Assembly (NCBI GenBank): GCA_949130485.1
Contig: OX422183.1
Location: forward strand, 9,700,636 to 9,764,635
Length of the DNA: 64,000 bases
Reading direction: 5' to 3'
From: Agelas oroides
Lineage: Eukaryota; Porifera; Demospongiae; Agelasida; Agelasidae
Notes under the pieces: model-generated
What the model saw: the letters and a program-made list of their open reading frames with translations, nothing else
What the model was told of the DNA's origin: nothing
The model's database searches: none
Shown: one piece after another, positions 40,902-54,400 of the stretch
How positions within the stretch are numbered: position 1 is the stretch's first letter
How the letters are laid out: each line of letters starts with the position of its first letter
Program-made: the position numbers and the translations under genes

Positions 40902-43900
40902 CTACAAAGGAAATAAATATAGAAGTAGCTATTAATAAGCATATAACTTCACACTGAGATTAATAGATTATACTATCACACAAAAATACAATTGACATTG
41001 CCAATTACAGTCCAAAGATTCAGTGTTATATACTACAAGACTTAAAAACATTAAAAATGTAAAAAGATGTAGGGATGGCATGCCAAAAAGAAGGCAAACA
41101 AGGTAGGGATAACGCATGAAAGCAAAGGTCAACATATTGGCAAAGCCCCATCCCTACATCTTTTTCACACTACAGTTAGGGCATGGGGGTCTTCCTAAAA
41201 CATACCACAAGTTCACAACCTTTATTACTGGCAGTTCATGGCTGTAGCCTCATTCTCAGGCCACTTCCTCCTCCCACATGGCCTGGTAATGAGGCTAGTA
41301 TGACCCTCTTGGCAGCATTATGTTATACGGAACCTCTTCAACAACTTAAGCAGTGAGTTGGAGTAGACTGCAGACTTATGATAGTGTCGTTCAAGTACAT
41401 GGCATGGTTTTAACCTCGTCCCCAGGCCACATTCCTTCTCCCACATGTTGGCTCAGGAATGAGGCTAATATGATCTAGCAGCATTGCATCAGCTGTAGTG
41501 TGAAAAAGATGTAGGGATGGGGCTTTGCCAATATGTTGACCTTTGCTTTCATGCGTTATCCCTACCTTGTTTGCCTTCTTTTTGGCATGCCATCCCTACA
41601 TCTTTTTACATTTTTAATGTTTTTAAGTCTCTGATACAGTGATGCAATGTCTGTGCTATAACGGCTACAATTTAGAATAATATTGCACTGTGAAAATAGT
41701 GATGCAGAGACATCTGTTTCTTGTGTATACACCCATGTGTCTAAATGTTCATTGAAATAATTGTGAATTTAAAGACCTGCAAAAAATTTGTGCTCTAATG
41801 GTAATTGTTATCTCCCATAGTCAGAAGAAACCAGCCCTCACTCCAACAAACACTCTCATGTGCATTACAGTCATGCTTTTCGATGTGTAAAGCCCTTGTG
41901 TGACTTGCTATAGAGTTTATGTGTAGAATGTGCGTCACCTTGAACTAATGGAAGGTTGACTACTTGCATCAAGTACATGTAACAACTCTGTCCACAATAA
42001 CTTACAAGCACTGCACATTAAACATCTACAAAGCAAGCATGCTGCATGACAATGCCCAAAACACATGCATACCCAAATAAGGGGGAGGGAGTGGTACTAT
42101 TAAATTAACTACATAAATTATACAATACTGTTCCAGTCCTACTGTAAAACCGGGATACTAGGCACCCATGGAAAATAAGCACCCCATGAATATAGGCACC
42201 CATTTTGATTACAACAACCACAATTGAGTTTATAAGCACCCATACAAACATAGGCACCCACAGAAAATAAGCACCATGAATATAGGCATCCATTTTGATC
42301 AACAACAACCACATCGCATTTATAAGCACCTATACAAAAATAGGCACCCCCAATGAAAAGGCACCTGTTACCCCGCAAACAAAAGTGAATTTGCTGATTC
42401 AGCTTTTTCGAACATAGCGACTAATTTTCGCCAGTGTCTAGCTCCGATTGCAAGCAAGTTATCGACACAGGATACACACCAAAATTTAGGCAAGACCTCT
42501 TGATAAAAACATAATCAGGAATTTTCGAAAACATCTAACGGATTTGTTAGTTCCATGCGCTTTACGTTGGTGGGCGGGGGTTAGCAACGATTGCTGACTA
42601 TATGTCTCTGGTTCTAAAAAAGCTATAAACATTGGACAAAAGTTAGCAGAAAAAGAACCTCCAGGCCTAAAATATACCGTAAACTCAGGAGAATAAGTAC
42701 CCATCAATTACAAGTACCCTATGAATATAAGTACCTATCAAAACCGCTGCTATCAATTCACTGAATAGTAGTACCCACACAAACCTATGAATATTAGTAC
42801 CAATCAGCCCGTAACCGGTCTGTGGTCAGAGTTTCATCGAGGACGAAATGTAGATAGCAGTAGCTAACTTTAGCTGTCCCAGGAGCAGCAGAAACAATAC
42901 TGAAGCTTGGGCAACAATGGCGAGATGCTACTTCACGGAAGCTCGCTACAGTCGGGATGCCGACGATGTTGTGCAATGAGCTACGTGTAGTGGTTTGGTC
43001 GGTTGGTCATGTGGCTGTTTTCGGTCAATAGTGACGCTGAAGATTGACAGCAGATGGCAGTAGGTCCGTTCGTAAGTGCAGACTAGTCAAGCAGTCTACT
43101 CTAGCGGTAGCTTTGGCGGTACCGCAGCATCACTATGGCTGCATATGCACTGCAGTTATTTAGCTTCATGGTATGGTACCCCATGATTATAAGTACCCTA
43201 TGCGATTGGCACCACAAAAATGCACATAAAAGTTTTGGTACTTATGCTCCTGAGTTTACGGTATCACAGCTAATCCGTTCCACACAACTGCACGCTACCA
43301 GAAAATTACATGCGTTTATTAGCACCCCATGAAAATAAGCACCCATTGTGGCTGCTAATTTCGAAAATAGGGACCGGTGCTTAATATCCCGATTTTACAG
43401 TATAGTATGTCAAGTCTCAGTAGTAGCTTTGAACCCAGGCTTTCCGTTCTGGATTTTATATTGTAGCTTTCGCTTTTCTCCAAAGTTATGAGACAAAATC
43501 TTGAACGGAAAGCCTGGGTTCAAGGCTATTTCAGTAGTATTGTTGCTGATCATGCAATCACATGTACCGTAGATCTGGGAATTTTTGTGTTGTAAAATTT
43601 TTGTGTTATATTACTTCGTGTAAAAAATCTTCATGGTCTACAATACCCACAAATCTTTTTACAATACTAAATGGATTCTATGTTCCAAGGTTGCTGCATT
43701 CGTGTCTACCACACAGATGCATGCGAAAGGGTACCGAGGAATGCTGTATACATGTGCTGTGGCAGTAAAGACGGATGATTATCAGATACAGAGAAAGTTG
43801 TCACGCATTTGCCATGAGTCATCTGCGGGTATCGAACTCGGAGGCCGTCTTGTGCAAAATAACTGGCTAGCTGCGCTAAAACGAAGAGTTTTTTTTTGTG

Positions 43901-45369
43901 CAAAACAACTATAGCTAGCTGTATTGTGAAACCATGTGTGCAAAATGTGCTGACCAGAATAATTTATATCCGTTGTAAAATTTTTCGTGGTTTACGCAAA
44001 CCAAAAAAAAAGCATTTTCACAATGTAAGTTTCCAGATCTACGGTATGACCGCGTATGCGGAGAGCGGTTTATGCAATTGGTTCTGTTAGTCAGTCTGAC
44101 TCAGTTGGTCTTAAGTCAGTAGGACTGCCAGTCAGTAGGTCTGTCAATCAGTCTAACAAACATATAATGTGGCAACTTACTTGAATAAGCAATTCTGTCA
44201 TATTATACTCTCACAATAGCAAAGCCTTTGACAGTGTTCCCCACCTTCCACTTCTCATGAAATTAGCTGTCATCAATGTTGATCCATATATCAGAAAGTG
44301 GGTTCATAGCTATCTATCGTGCAGAGAACAACATGTTGTTGTCAATGGAGCCAAATCACCAGTCTTGCCAGTTGTCTCCGGGGTTCCTCAAGGCTCAGTG
44401 CTTGGCCCACTGTTGTTTCTAATTTATATCAATGATGTAACCTGTGTAGTGTCAAATGGAAAGATGGTTGTGTATGCAGACGACATTGCTCTGTACCAAA
44501 TTATTCAGTCTCCTGAGGACTACCTCCTGGTACAACATGATATTAATGCTGTCTCTGAGTGGATTACTGCCAACTATCTGGCTTTGAACTATCGAAAATG
44601 TTGCCATCTACTCTTCTCACGTAAAAGATCTCCTACCCTTCCAGTTGCTCCACTAGAGGTCAATGGGAATTTTGTCAAACAAGTTAATGAATACAAATAT
44701 CTTGGAGTCATCCTAACCTCAGACATGTCGTGGTCATCTCACATCTCTGCCATCAGCTCTAAAACTAGAAAACTTATTGGGGTTCTTTATCGAAAGTTCT
44801 ATCTCTATTCAGAACCACATACCCTCCTACGTTTGTACCAGTCATTGATTCGTCCACACCTTGAATATGCTTGTAGTGTTTGGGATCCTCACCTGAAGAA
44901 AGACATTGAGAGGCTTGAGGGTGTTCAGAAGTTTGGGTTGAAAGTTTGTCTAAAGCGATGGCGATGTGGATATGAGGAACTCTTGCAACTCGCCAACCTT
45001 CCAACATTAGTCACAAGAAGAAAATGTTTAAAACTCTGCCTGTTCTACAACATGGTTAACAGGCTTGCTACTTTTCCAAACATTCCCACTGTTTTTAGAT
45101 CCACTCCCTATGGCAATTCTATTCGGTCTATTAACTCCAGTTCCATGGTACAGCCACGTGCGCATTCAAACTTCTATTCAAATTCATTTTTCCCCTCTTG
45201 TACTAGTTTGTGGAATAGTTTACCTTCAGATGTTAGTGCTATTTCTACCTTACCTGTTTTTAAGCGTGCCATTGTAAATTTGTTTTAGTTTTGTCTTTTG
45301 TCTTTGTAGGTTATCAGTTTATATTAGCTTACTAGCTACTTCTGATGACCTGATATAACAAATTTGTTC

Positions 45370-45407
<38 letters not shown>

Positions 45408-48400
45408 CGATTAGCGCAATTGTGTACCAGTGAAAATAACTAAAGTGATGCATTCCCAGTATCTGGATTGTCTCTGTATCCAGACAGCAAAACATCTATC
45501 TGGGTACAATGTCAGTCTTTGAATCTTAACACATGTGTCTAAACTTCTAGCACTTTTGGGATGCAATTTCAAGAAGGATGAATGTGGGGTAAGTGCTCTA
45601 CTTGGCACCTCCAGTTGTCATAGTACTCACCTCGATAGGCACCTCAAATATGTCACTAGTCCGTAGCACAGAATCCACATGACTGAAGTAACCTGGACAT
45701 AATAGACAATAGTTACAGGTACTTGTTACAGGCACATGCTTGCTTACTACTTGGATTACCTTCAGTATCTGGTACCTCACCAGGCAGCTGTTAAGATGAG
45801 ACACTTCAAGATAATTTGATAAGCTCTCAACAACATTGCATCATTGTTAACTTGTATTGATGATTCAGCTACTTACTTTTATGGAAGATGTACATCTGCC
45901 ACTTGGTGCATGCATCCGGCTACATATGAAAACCAATATGGACATCAAGTAATAATGCATGGCAAGGGGAAGTACTAAGTTACTAACTATGTCACTTGAC
46001 AGAGTCACAAGTATGCCGACTATACAGTTAACAAGCCTACATTGTAAGCAAACATTGTCAAGATCATTCACTAGCAAACATCCAATCATCCATACAACAA
46101 GCATGTCTGACCAGACTAAACTAAGCTAACTAAATATTCTGAGGTATGACACACTGTGAACTCACGAAGTGTCGAGCTGCTCAGCATAACTGACAGACCC
46201 TAAAGCATACAGAAATATCTCATTTTGGTTTAGACATACTAAATCACAAACATTCATGCAAAAATTACCAACAACGATGACATCTGTGCTCTCAGTAATG
46301 ACTGTGGTCTCAGAGGTACACTGAGTGCATTCAATGAGCTATAAAAAAGGATTGAAAAAATGAACCACAAGAATCCAGCGAGGAGTTATTTGTAGAACCC
46401 ACATTTGATAAAAAGGCAAAACCTACAATACGACAAACAAATCTGAAACAGAAGTCATAAAGAGAGAGGCAGATAATCCATACCTCTGGAGGGACAATGA
46501 CTTGATCCCAATGGGAGAAATCTCCAGCAAGGGCTACAGAAAAGTTATCAACAATAATTAATAGCACCTCTGTTAAAAGAGGTCCAATAATGTGAAACAT
46601 GACTACAAAAAAATAAACTAAAATTGTGCTGAGATTATAAGCTTACCAATGAAAGGTTTAATTGATGATTCTAACACTGAAAGACTTTGAGATTTCTGAG
46701 GTAAGACAAACCAATGTGAATCAGGAGAGCAGTATAGCCAAAGATACATCATCAAGCAACCAAATGTGGCAAGAGGGCCTTTGGCGACTTGATGCACTGT
46801 GCAATATGGCAAACAGGATTGATCTGGACTACAAAGATAAACTTACATAATCCTGAAGCATTGGTTTATGATCAAATGGTGCAATGATTTCATCAGACAC
46901 AGACAGCTTACTATAAGAAGAAGCAATGGTTGTGACTGGTAACACGTGTACACAGTACCAGATACCAACAGTGATACATACATTTGATCTTCTATCTCCT
47001 GCATAGTATCCTCTAAATCAATGTAGCCTGTATAACTTGAGTTAAGAATCTCCTCTTCTGAATACACAAGTGGAACATAAAAAATGAACAACGTACACAA
47101 GTTAGAATTGAAAGGGCTTCCTTTGCATGTATACAGTGTGTGGCAAGTTTTTAAAAATTTCACTGTATCCAGGAAGCTTCCCACTGCTTTTCAGCTTTCT
47201 AAGAGTATTCAAGCCCAATCCTAATGAAGGCATTTTGGAGAGTTGCCATTAGCAACAAGACTTGTGCATATTTATGCATATTCTTGCCATGCATCTAGCT
47301 TGCTATCCATATACCGTATAGCGGGTTATTTTCGTGGGTGGAAATTTTCGTGAAAAGCTGGAAGAGGCCCTCAGAATTAAATTTCGTGGTTTTAAATTTC
47401 GTGGCTCGCAATGTGAACTTTGAACTCGGTACACGTGATGCGGTTTCGACGAGGAACGCGTAGCCAGACTCTTGCTGGAAAGAGTCTGGCTATGCGAGAC
47501 TAGAGGAAAGATGGAGCGCTTCAGTGTCGCGTCTTACGTGGGAGGCTACCACGTCTACAAAGCACGAAGTCCGTTGGTGCTCGCATACCTGAACGAGAGG
47601 TACTGGCTCCGCTTTTTGGTTGTGCTTCTGCCTTGTTCACTTCTCTGTTCACTTCCTCCAGCACCACACGCGGGACAGCTTGAGAAAGGGGACCCTACGG
47701 ATCAAGGGCACTGTCAACAGGACACAAGTAGCGAAAAAGAGCTATAAAAAACGTCGCCCAGTCCGAACGTTAGCACGTGTAGACAGAGCAGCAGTGTGGG
47801 TGGAAAATTTCGTGGGTAGAAAATTTCGTGACACCAGGGTTAACCACGAAAATAACGAAAATTAGCACCCCACGGAAATAACCCGCTATACAGTACTACA
47901 GCTCTAGAATGTCATGGTAATTGCATCACCAACACTATTCAGGTGTATTAATATAAGGCAAGGGAGCTCTGACCAAGATATTAAAGAATACTAAATTGCT
48001 CACAGATGCCTAAGGGATACTGTTACATGGTAGGAATATTTTATGCACCACACTTGGTTTCCTTAATTACTGGAAGTCACAGCCACTCTAATAATTAATA
48101 AACAGCAACATGCATTCAACACATGAATGATGCACAGCAAACACACTATGAAAAAGGAACCAATTAACTTGTACATAATCCAGCTAGAAGTTGCTACTGT
48201 CCTTACAATGGCTGCCAAAAGTATTTTAAGGTGGGTTATGCTCTAAATAGACTTCTTGAACACTTAAATCGCAGCATAACTTTTGATTCAAGCTATAGCT
48301 ATTATTCTACCTGGGCCAGGCCAATGGTAGCTATACCTACATTCACATTTTCAATTGGAGATAATTTTAAGGAACAATTTCAAGCCATCCACCTTGCAAC

Positions 48401-51400
48401 AAGTCATTTTCCAACGCTTAGCTTGTTGTCAGACTGCAAATTAGCATCAGAAACATGATGTCATAGGCTACTTCATTGATCAGCCATTGAAGTTTGAAAC
48501 GCAGTGAGATGCCATGAGAGCTGTTCTACCAGTAATATTTTTCTGTGCATGGTGCAAAACATGTAAAAATAAGATGCTTACTTTCTTTTGGGCCCACCCT
48601 TTTTGGGGGGTAGATCTGCCCCTACCCCTGATGGTGACATTGATATTGCTTGTGGTAAGTACTTTTAGGGTAGAGAAAAGGGATGATATCTAAAGTGATG
48701 ATCTCAAGTACTGTCCCACATCAACATACACAGTCATCCACTCACACATCCCTCACAACAGACACAGACCTGGTTTATCGGCACATATCTCTTCAGCTTC
48801 CTCTGGTGGTGGTCTCTCAATGAAAGCAGGTTCCTGTCTATCTCCTGCTACCTCAGAGCTGGCTGAAGGTGGCATCCTTTCAGAACTAGTAGGTGGTGGA
48901 GCCACAGCTATCATCCCAGGAAGTATGTCTGCATGAGCATAGCAGAAACAAATGAATGGGGCATATTTGCAATTTTGAGTTGTTATGGTCCTAAGCGTAA
49001 ATATTTTCACAGCCCTCGTCAGAGTGCACTCATTAAATGGAAATTTAACTATATGTACTTACTCCAAAACACAGCTGTGTTTCTGTGTAAGCTGCCTAGC
49101 TATAACTGCAGAACATTAGTACATAGTACGTACTACTAGTTTGTGTTTACCAAGAGTTATTACAGTAATGAACTCTTGGGTTTACACAGCTGCTATGAAC
49201 CATGGCCACTTCAAGGGATGACATAAGCATTCTAGCATGTTATGATGAAGCACTAGCTCTTTGCACATATTCACTGAGCAGGATGAGGAATTCTATGGGT
49301 CAGATCTAGAAACACCTATGGTTGTTGCAGAACATTCTGATGCAGAAGACAACGGGAGTGAAGATGATTTGGACCTTGGCATTCTGATCGCTAGAGTTGG
49401 TTCAAATGAGGATGATCAGGCAAATGCCTGATTTGGATAGCATACGTCATCAATTTTCAACCTATACAAAAAGTTGACCGCTAGTGCCACCAGTTCTCGA
49501 CCGCTCTACGTATAGTTGACGGGAATTAGTATAAACGGAGGTTTGCAGACTTCAACCATGAGGCAGCTGCTTACATTGAGCGCCTACTGGGCTAGTTAAT
49601 ATATCCATGCGATTTCTGTTTCGAAGACGGACCAAAACTTAAGTATAGGTCAAGTCTATTAGCATGAGATCCAAACTATTTCTAGTCTGGCCAAAGGGTG
49701 AGGTGCCATGGATGGGAAGAAAGCTGGCTTGCTAGAATATCTGTAATGACCATGTACCTCATCTTAGCTAATGTTGTCTTACTCCGTAGGATATGGGGAA
49801 GCACAAACGCTTGAGACCTAACCCCAAGTTGTCCACAAGGTGTCAGCGTCCAAATCAACCAGCCAAGCTGCACTAGTGGAATAAAGCAGGAAGGGTCATG
49901 CATGGCTCAAATCTAGGACCTAAACCTTATCTGTCTGCAGAAGAACAAGAACTGGCTGAGTTTTTGATAACCAGTGCCAGAATTGGATATGGCAAGACCT
50001 GATCACAGGTTTTGACAATAGTCGAGGAAGTGGCTGCTAAGAAAGTGATAAATGTGAAGAAACATATCACTGACAGTTGAGGACTGTGTGTCTGATCTTG
50101 TTGACTTAGCAGTAGATGGCCCTTTGTGTCTCATTTGTACTGAGAAGTGAAAACATTTTGTGTTCTGTAATTTGTAGTCATTAACAAGGCTATGTCATAT
50201 TTTGCTAAGGTTGTTATGAAGCCTATATATGAGGCTGGGCAATAAAGCACAGTGAGTGGTCGACTTAACACCCATAGGCTGGGCTACAGTGAGTGGCCAA
50301 AATTATGTACACTGACTACCATGACATCAATAACCCACTGTGGACACTATACTGGTACTAGTATTTGTATTTTTTTTGCAGTGGTGACAGTGATTTAAGT
50401 ATATAGGGCACTTTGACTTTTGGTATTCAATAAATGTATGGACAGTCAACATTTGGTATCAGATGTCGACTTTTGATCTAACACAAGGTTTGGCATTCAG
50501 GTTCATAAATTTTCACTCGGGTGTGCTGTAAGTAGAGTGTAACTTAGGCAGACATGCTATCGATTGGTGGGAGGCAATACTCGCTACATAGCACAGAACC
50601 ACAGTTATGGTGGGAAGTTCAAAATTCAGTAGAGACTAGATGATTTATGCTAATAAAATGAAGCTAGTGCAAAAAGAGCTAGAAAGTGGATGTTGTTACC
50701 GTATTGTCCTGGGCAAGCACCCATGGGCACTCGCAGTTCAAGCACCAAAAATTGAGGGTGGGCGGTTACACGGAGGAGTTGCCTGAATGGTTCGACTATC
50801 TCCCACTACCCTGGATGCGAAGTTAGCTGTCGGGGTCTACTGAATTGACCTGCATCGTCGTGTTGCCTGTGCTTTGTCAAGGCCAGCCCGATGGTTTAGA
50901 AAGCTGTATCATGCTAGAAGGGGACCGGCTCGTGGCCTCGTTGCCAAGCTTCCACAGCATTTGTCACTTGCAGTACGCGGATTTCGTGCTGCAAGCAAAG
51001 AATGCTGCAAACAAGGCTACGGACGGGTGTGTGCGAAACTTTAATTGATGCCGGATGTAGTGGCACCTGAAATGCATCAGAATGATTGCAGCTATGTACG
51101 TGAGCTCAGCCGACCTACTTTTGATTCTCTCAGCAAGCATTTAATTTAGCATGGTGGGCAGTGACACGGAGGAGCTCGAAAAACCACAAAACTGTCAAAA
51201 TTTGGGGGTGGGCGCTTACGCGGGATGGGCGCTTGCCCGGGACAATACGGTACAATCAATTTCCTGAGGATGAGAAGTACTCAATTCAATTGCAAAAAAT
51301 AACTGAGCTAGAAAAACCAGAATGTGATATGTACACATTAGTCGAACTTTAAATCAACAAATATACTTAGCCAGGGACTCGGGTGCTTGGTATTTTCAAC

Positions 51401-54400
51401 ATTAGTAGACAGAATGGGTGCTTATATTCGTGGGGTGCTTGTATTCATGGTAACATACCGTTGTAGGGGAACATATCAGCTAGTATGTTTTGGGCCTAAA
51501 GTTTTCCTCCCTGCTGATTTCTGTCCAAAGTTTCTAGAATCAGAAATACAAGTGGCACACATTGGCAAATTCCACCCACTCAAGTAAACTAACAAGTCCC
51601 TTAGAGGTTTTCTCAGATATAATTTATCAGGAGGCCTTGCCTATAAATGTTGGTTTTTATCTTGCTTAGACAGGTTGCTTACAATCTAAAATAGATGCTG
51701 GCGAAAAGTTAGTTGCAACATTTGACAAACCAAATCAGCAATTCACTTCCGTTTGCACAGTAACAGTGCATGTTTTTATGTTAGGTGCCTATTTTTGTTG
51801 TATGTGTGGTTATAAACGCGATGCGGTTGTAATCAAAATAGCTGCCTATATTCATGGTGCATACTTTGTATGGGTGCCTATTACGGTGTGTCTTCAATTT
51901 AGTTACCGTATCAGCCTATTATTTCAAGAGTGCCATGGAAAAGTAAACAATGTGGCATTGTACTCACTATTTGTGGCTAGCCTGGCAAAAGTGGTCAAGC
52001 CTTGCATGGCTACAATAAACTTGCGAGCATAAGTTAGTATTGGTACTTCTATTTCAGAATTGCACATTAATTTTTAGAGGGACTGATAACGTGGGGTACT
52101 TATAATCATGGGGTACCATACCATGGGGTTAAATATACAGCAGTGCAAAGGCAGCCGTCGCGATGCCATGGTACCAAAAAGGTTACAGCTAGAGTGGGCT
52201 GCTTGACTAGTCTGTGCTTACGAACTGCTACCAATCTTCGGCATTGCTGTTGACCGAAAATGGCCACATGACCAACCGCTCGAACGCAGCTCGTCACACA
52301 TCGTCAACATTCCAGATTGTTGTCAGCTGCCGTGAAGTAGTATTTCCTCAATGGTACCCAGCTGCAGCTGCTCCTGAGACAGCTAGATACTGCGATCTAT
52401 GTTTAGTCTTCAATGAAACTCCGCCCACAGACCGGTCATTGGCTGATGGGTACTATATTCATAGGGTACGTACTTATGTTGCCGTGGGTACTACTATTCA
52501 GGAAAAGGGTAGCAGCAGTTTTGATAGGTACTTATTATATTCATAGGGTACGTGTAATTGATGGATACTTATACTCTGAGTTTATGGTATATATTTATGC
52601 TGTCAGGATGACTGACTTGGTTAGTGCTTGGCAGAATCCTTGTCAATGATGTCTTACATTTGAGGTACAGATATTCAGCTAGCCAGTCTTCTCTGCTTTC
52701 TGAGATAGCATCTGTCACATCCTTCCAGGTTGGATTTGTAGATTTCTGGAGCCACACCTCTAGCATGGCTCTGAGGCATTCCTCATCTGCTTCATTATTA
52801 GTAAAGATCTCATCCAGCAAGTCCTCATCCATTCCCAGTAGCTCCCCCAGTTTTTGCCACTTGGGAGTTACAGTAGGATGTAGCTCAGTGAGGAGGGTTT
52901 CCAGGGTAAGAGGTCTGACATGGCAAGCTGCAATGGCAGAGAGAAAGTCATGTCCCAACATGATTCTATATGACTTGAGCCACAATCATGTTCTACAAAG
53001 AGTGTATTCAAGGTGGAAGTGATCTGTTGCCCAGAATACTCTGCGAGGGTGGGGTAATCTGTAGACCGGTTCTATGTATTCTCTCACGTTCCCAGTTCTT
53101 GTCCCATGTTTATAGCATTAGGATTTGAAGAGTAGAACCCGGAATGGAATAGAATGGAATGGAATGGAACTGGAAGTAATTGACACACAATACGGACATG
53201 AACAATGGACACGTGACTGATCGAAGATTAGCGTTATTTAGAACTGTTCAGCTACATGTACAAACTCTGATCTTGTGTTCAGCACCATGGAGCCACAAGC
53301 ACCAGCAGAGAGCATAAAGTATGTGAAACATCTGAAGTAGGACATAGCCAGCTATAGGCTCAGCCATGGGTCATGTTAGCTTACACATTGCTGAGTAGAA
53401 CAGGAAATTGACTGCATGATCTCATCTTCTTTACTATTTAGGAAGTCGAAACAAGCTCTAGCACAAAGTGTATGAAACATTCTAGCTACTTGTACACTGA
53501 GGCATAGATAATACACCTCATGGATGAGCCAACAACTGTCCTGGCTCGCTGATGATGATGTGCCCACAGGTGCTCTCTGCTGGCGCTTGTCTCATATTTG
53601 TGGCTAGTACAGAACACGAGACCAGTCTCCTCCTGTCCTAGCTATTTGCAAGGTGAGCACCACAGATAACCATATTCCCAATGACTGAGCCCATAAATGT
53701 TCTGGCATTGCCAACTTCTCACTTGTAAGCGAAAGGTCGGCAACACATGACAAAGACAGTAGATGAGCTATGTCCCCAGCTAGAATGTTTCATATGCCTG
53801 ACATGGCTCTATGCTGTCTGCCAGGTGCTTCCTTTATGGCAGGTACAGAATGCAAGACCATACATTGTTGAACTGCAGGCCTGCAGACCTATTCAGTCCA
53901 AAAACCTTGAGACTGGGATGTGCCCACTGGGTACACACTGCATGTTGAATCAGCTAAGTGGGTGTGGCCCAATATACCGTATTTCCTTGATTACTTCCCG
54001 CGGGTACTATTAATTTCAGACCATACTTACCGGTGGGTACAATATGAGGGCGGGAACAAAATGAGGACGGGTTCAATTAACTTCAGCCTAGTCCGGCATG
54101 TGCTCCAGTCGTGCATGCACCATCGAAATGCACACGACTGGCGTCTTTGTACAGCACAAATGCTAGGTATTTACAGTGCAGTACAGTGTGTGAGTACAGA
54201 CCGGCTAGACAAGCAAAGTGAGTCGTCCAAGTCGTCCTCGTTGCCAGCAATGAGTGTGGCTGCATAACTGTGTGGGAACTATTCGAGGGCGGGGTTAATT
54301 TTCTTCAGGTCAAGCGAGCGCTCGCGTGCAGGGTTAATTCAAGGGCGGGAAGAAATCAAGGAAATACGGTAGTTGCTTCTGTATAATCGTTTTAGTCTCA

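Noticed and set aside
48180-48458. Plus-strand ORF MGYALNRLLEHLNRSITFD...
   Set aside because: It is in an intron of gene 2 on the other strand, with no domain, no splice partners and no start context that I can support.
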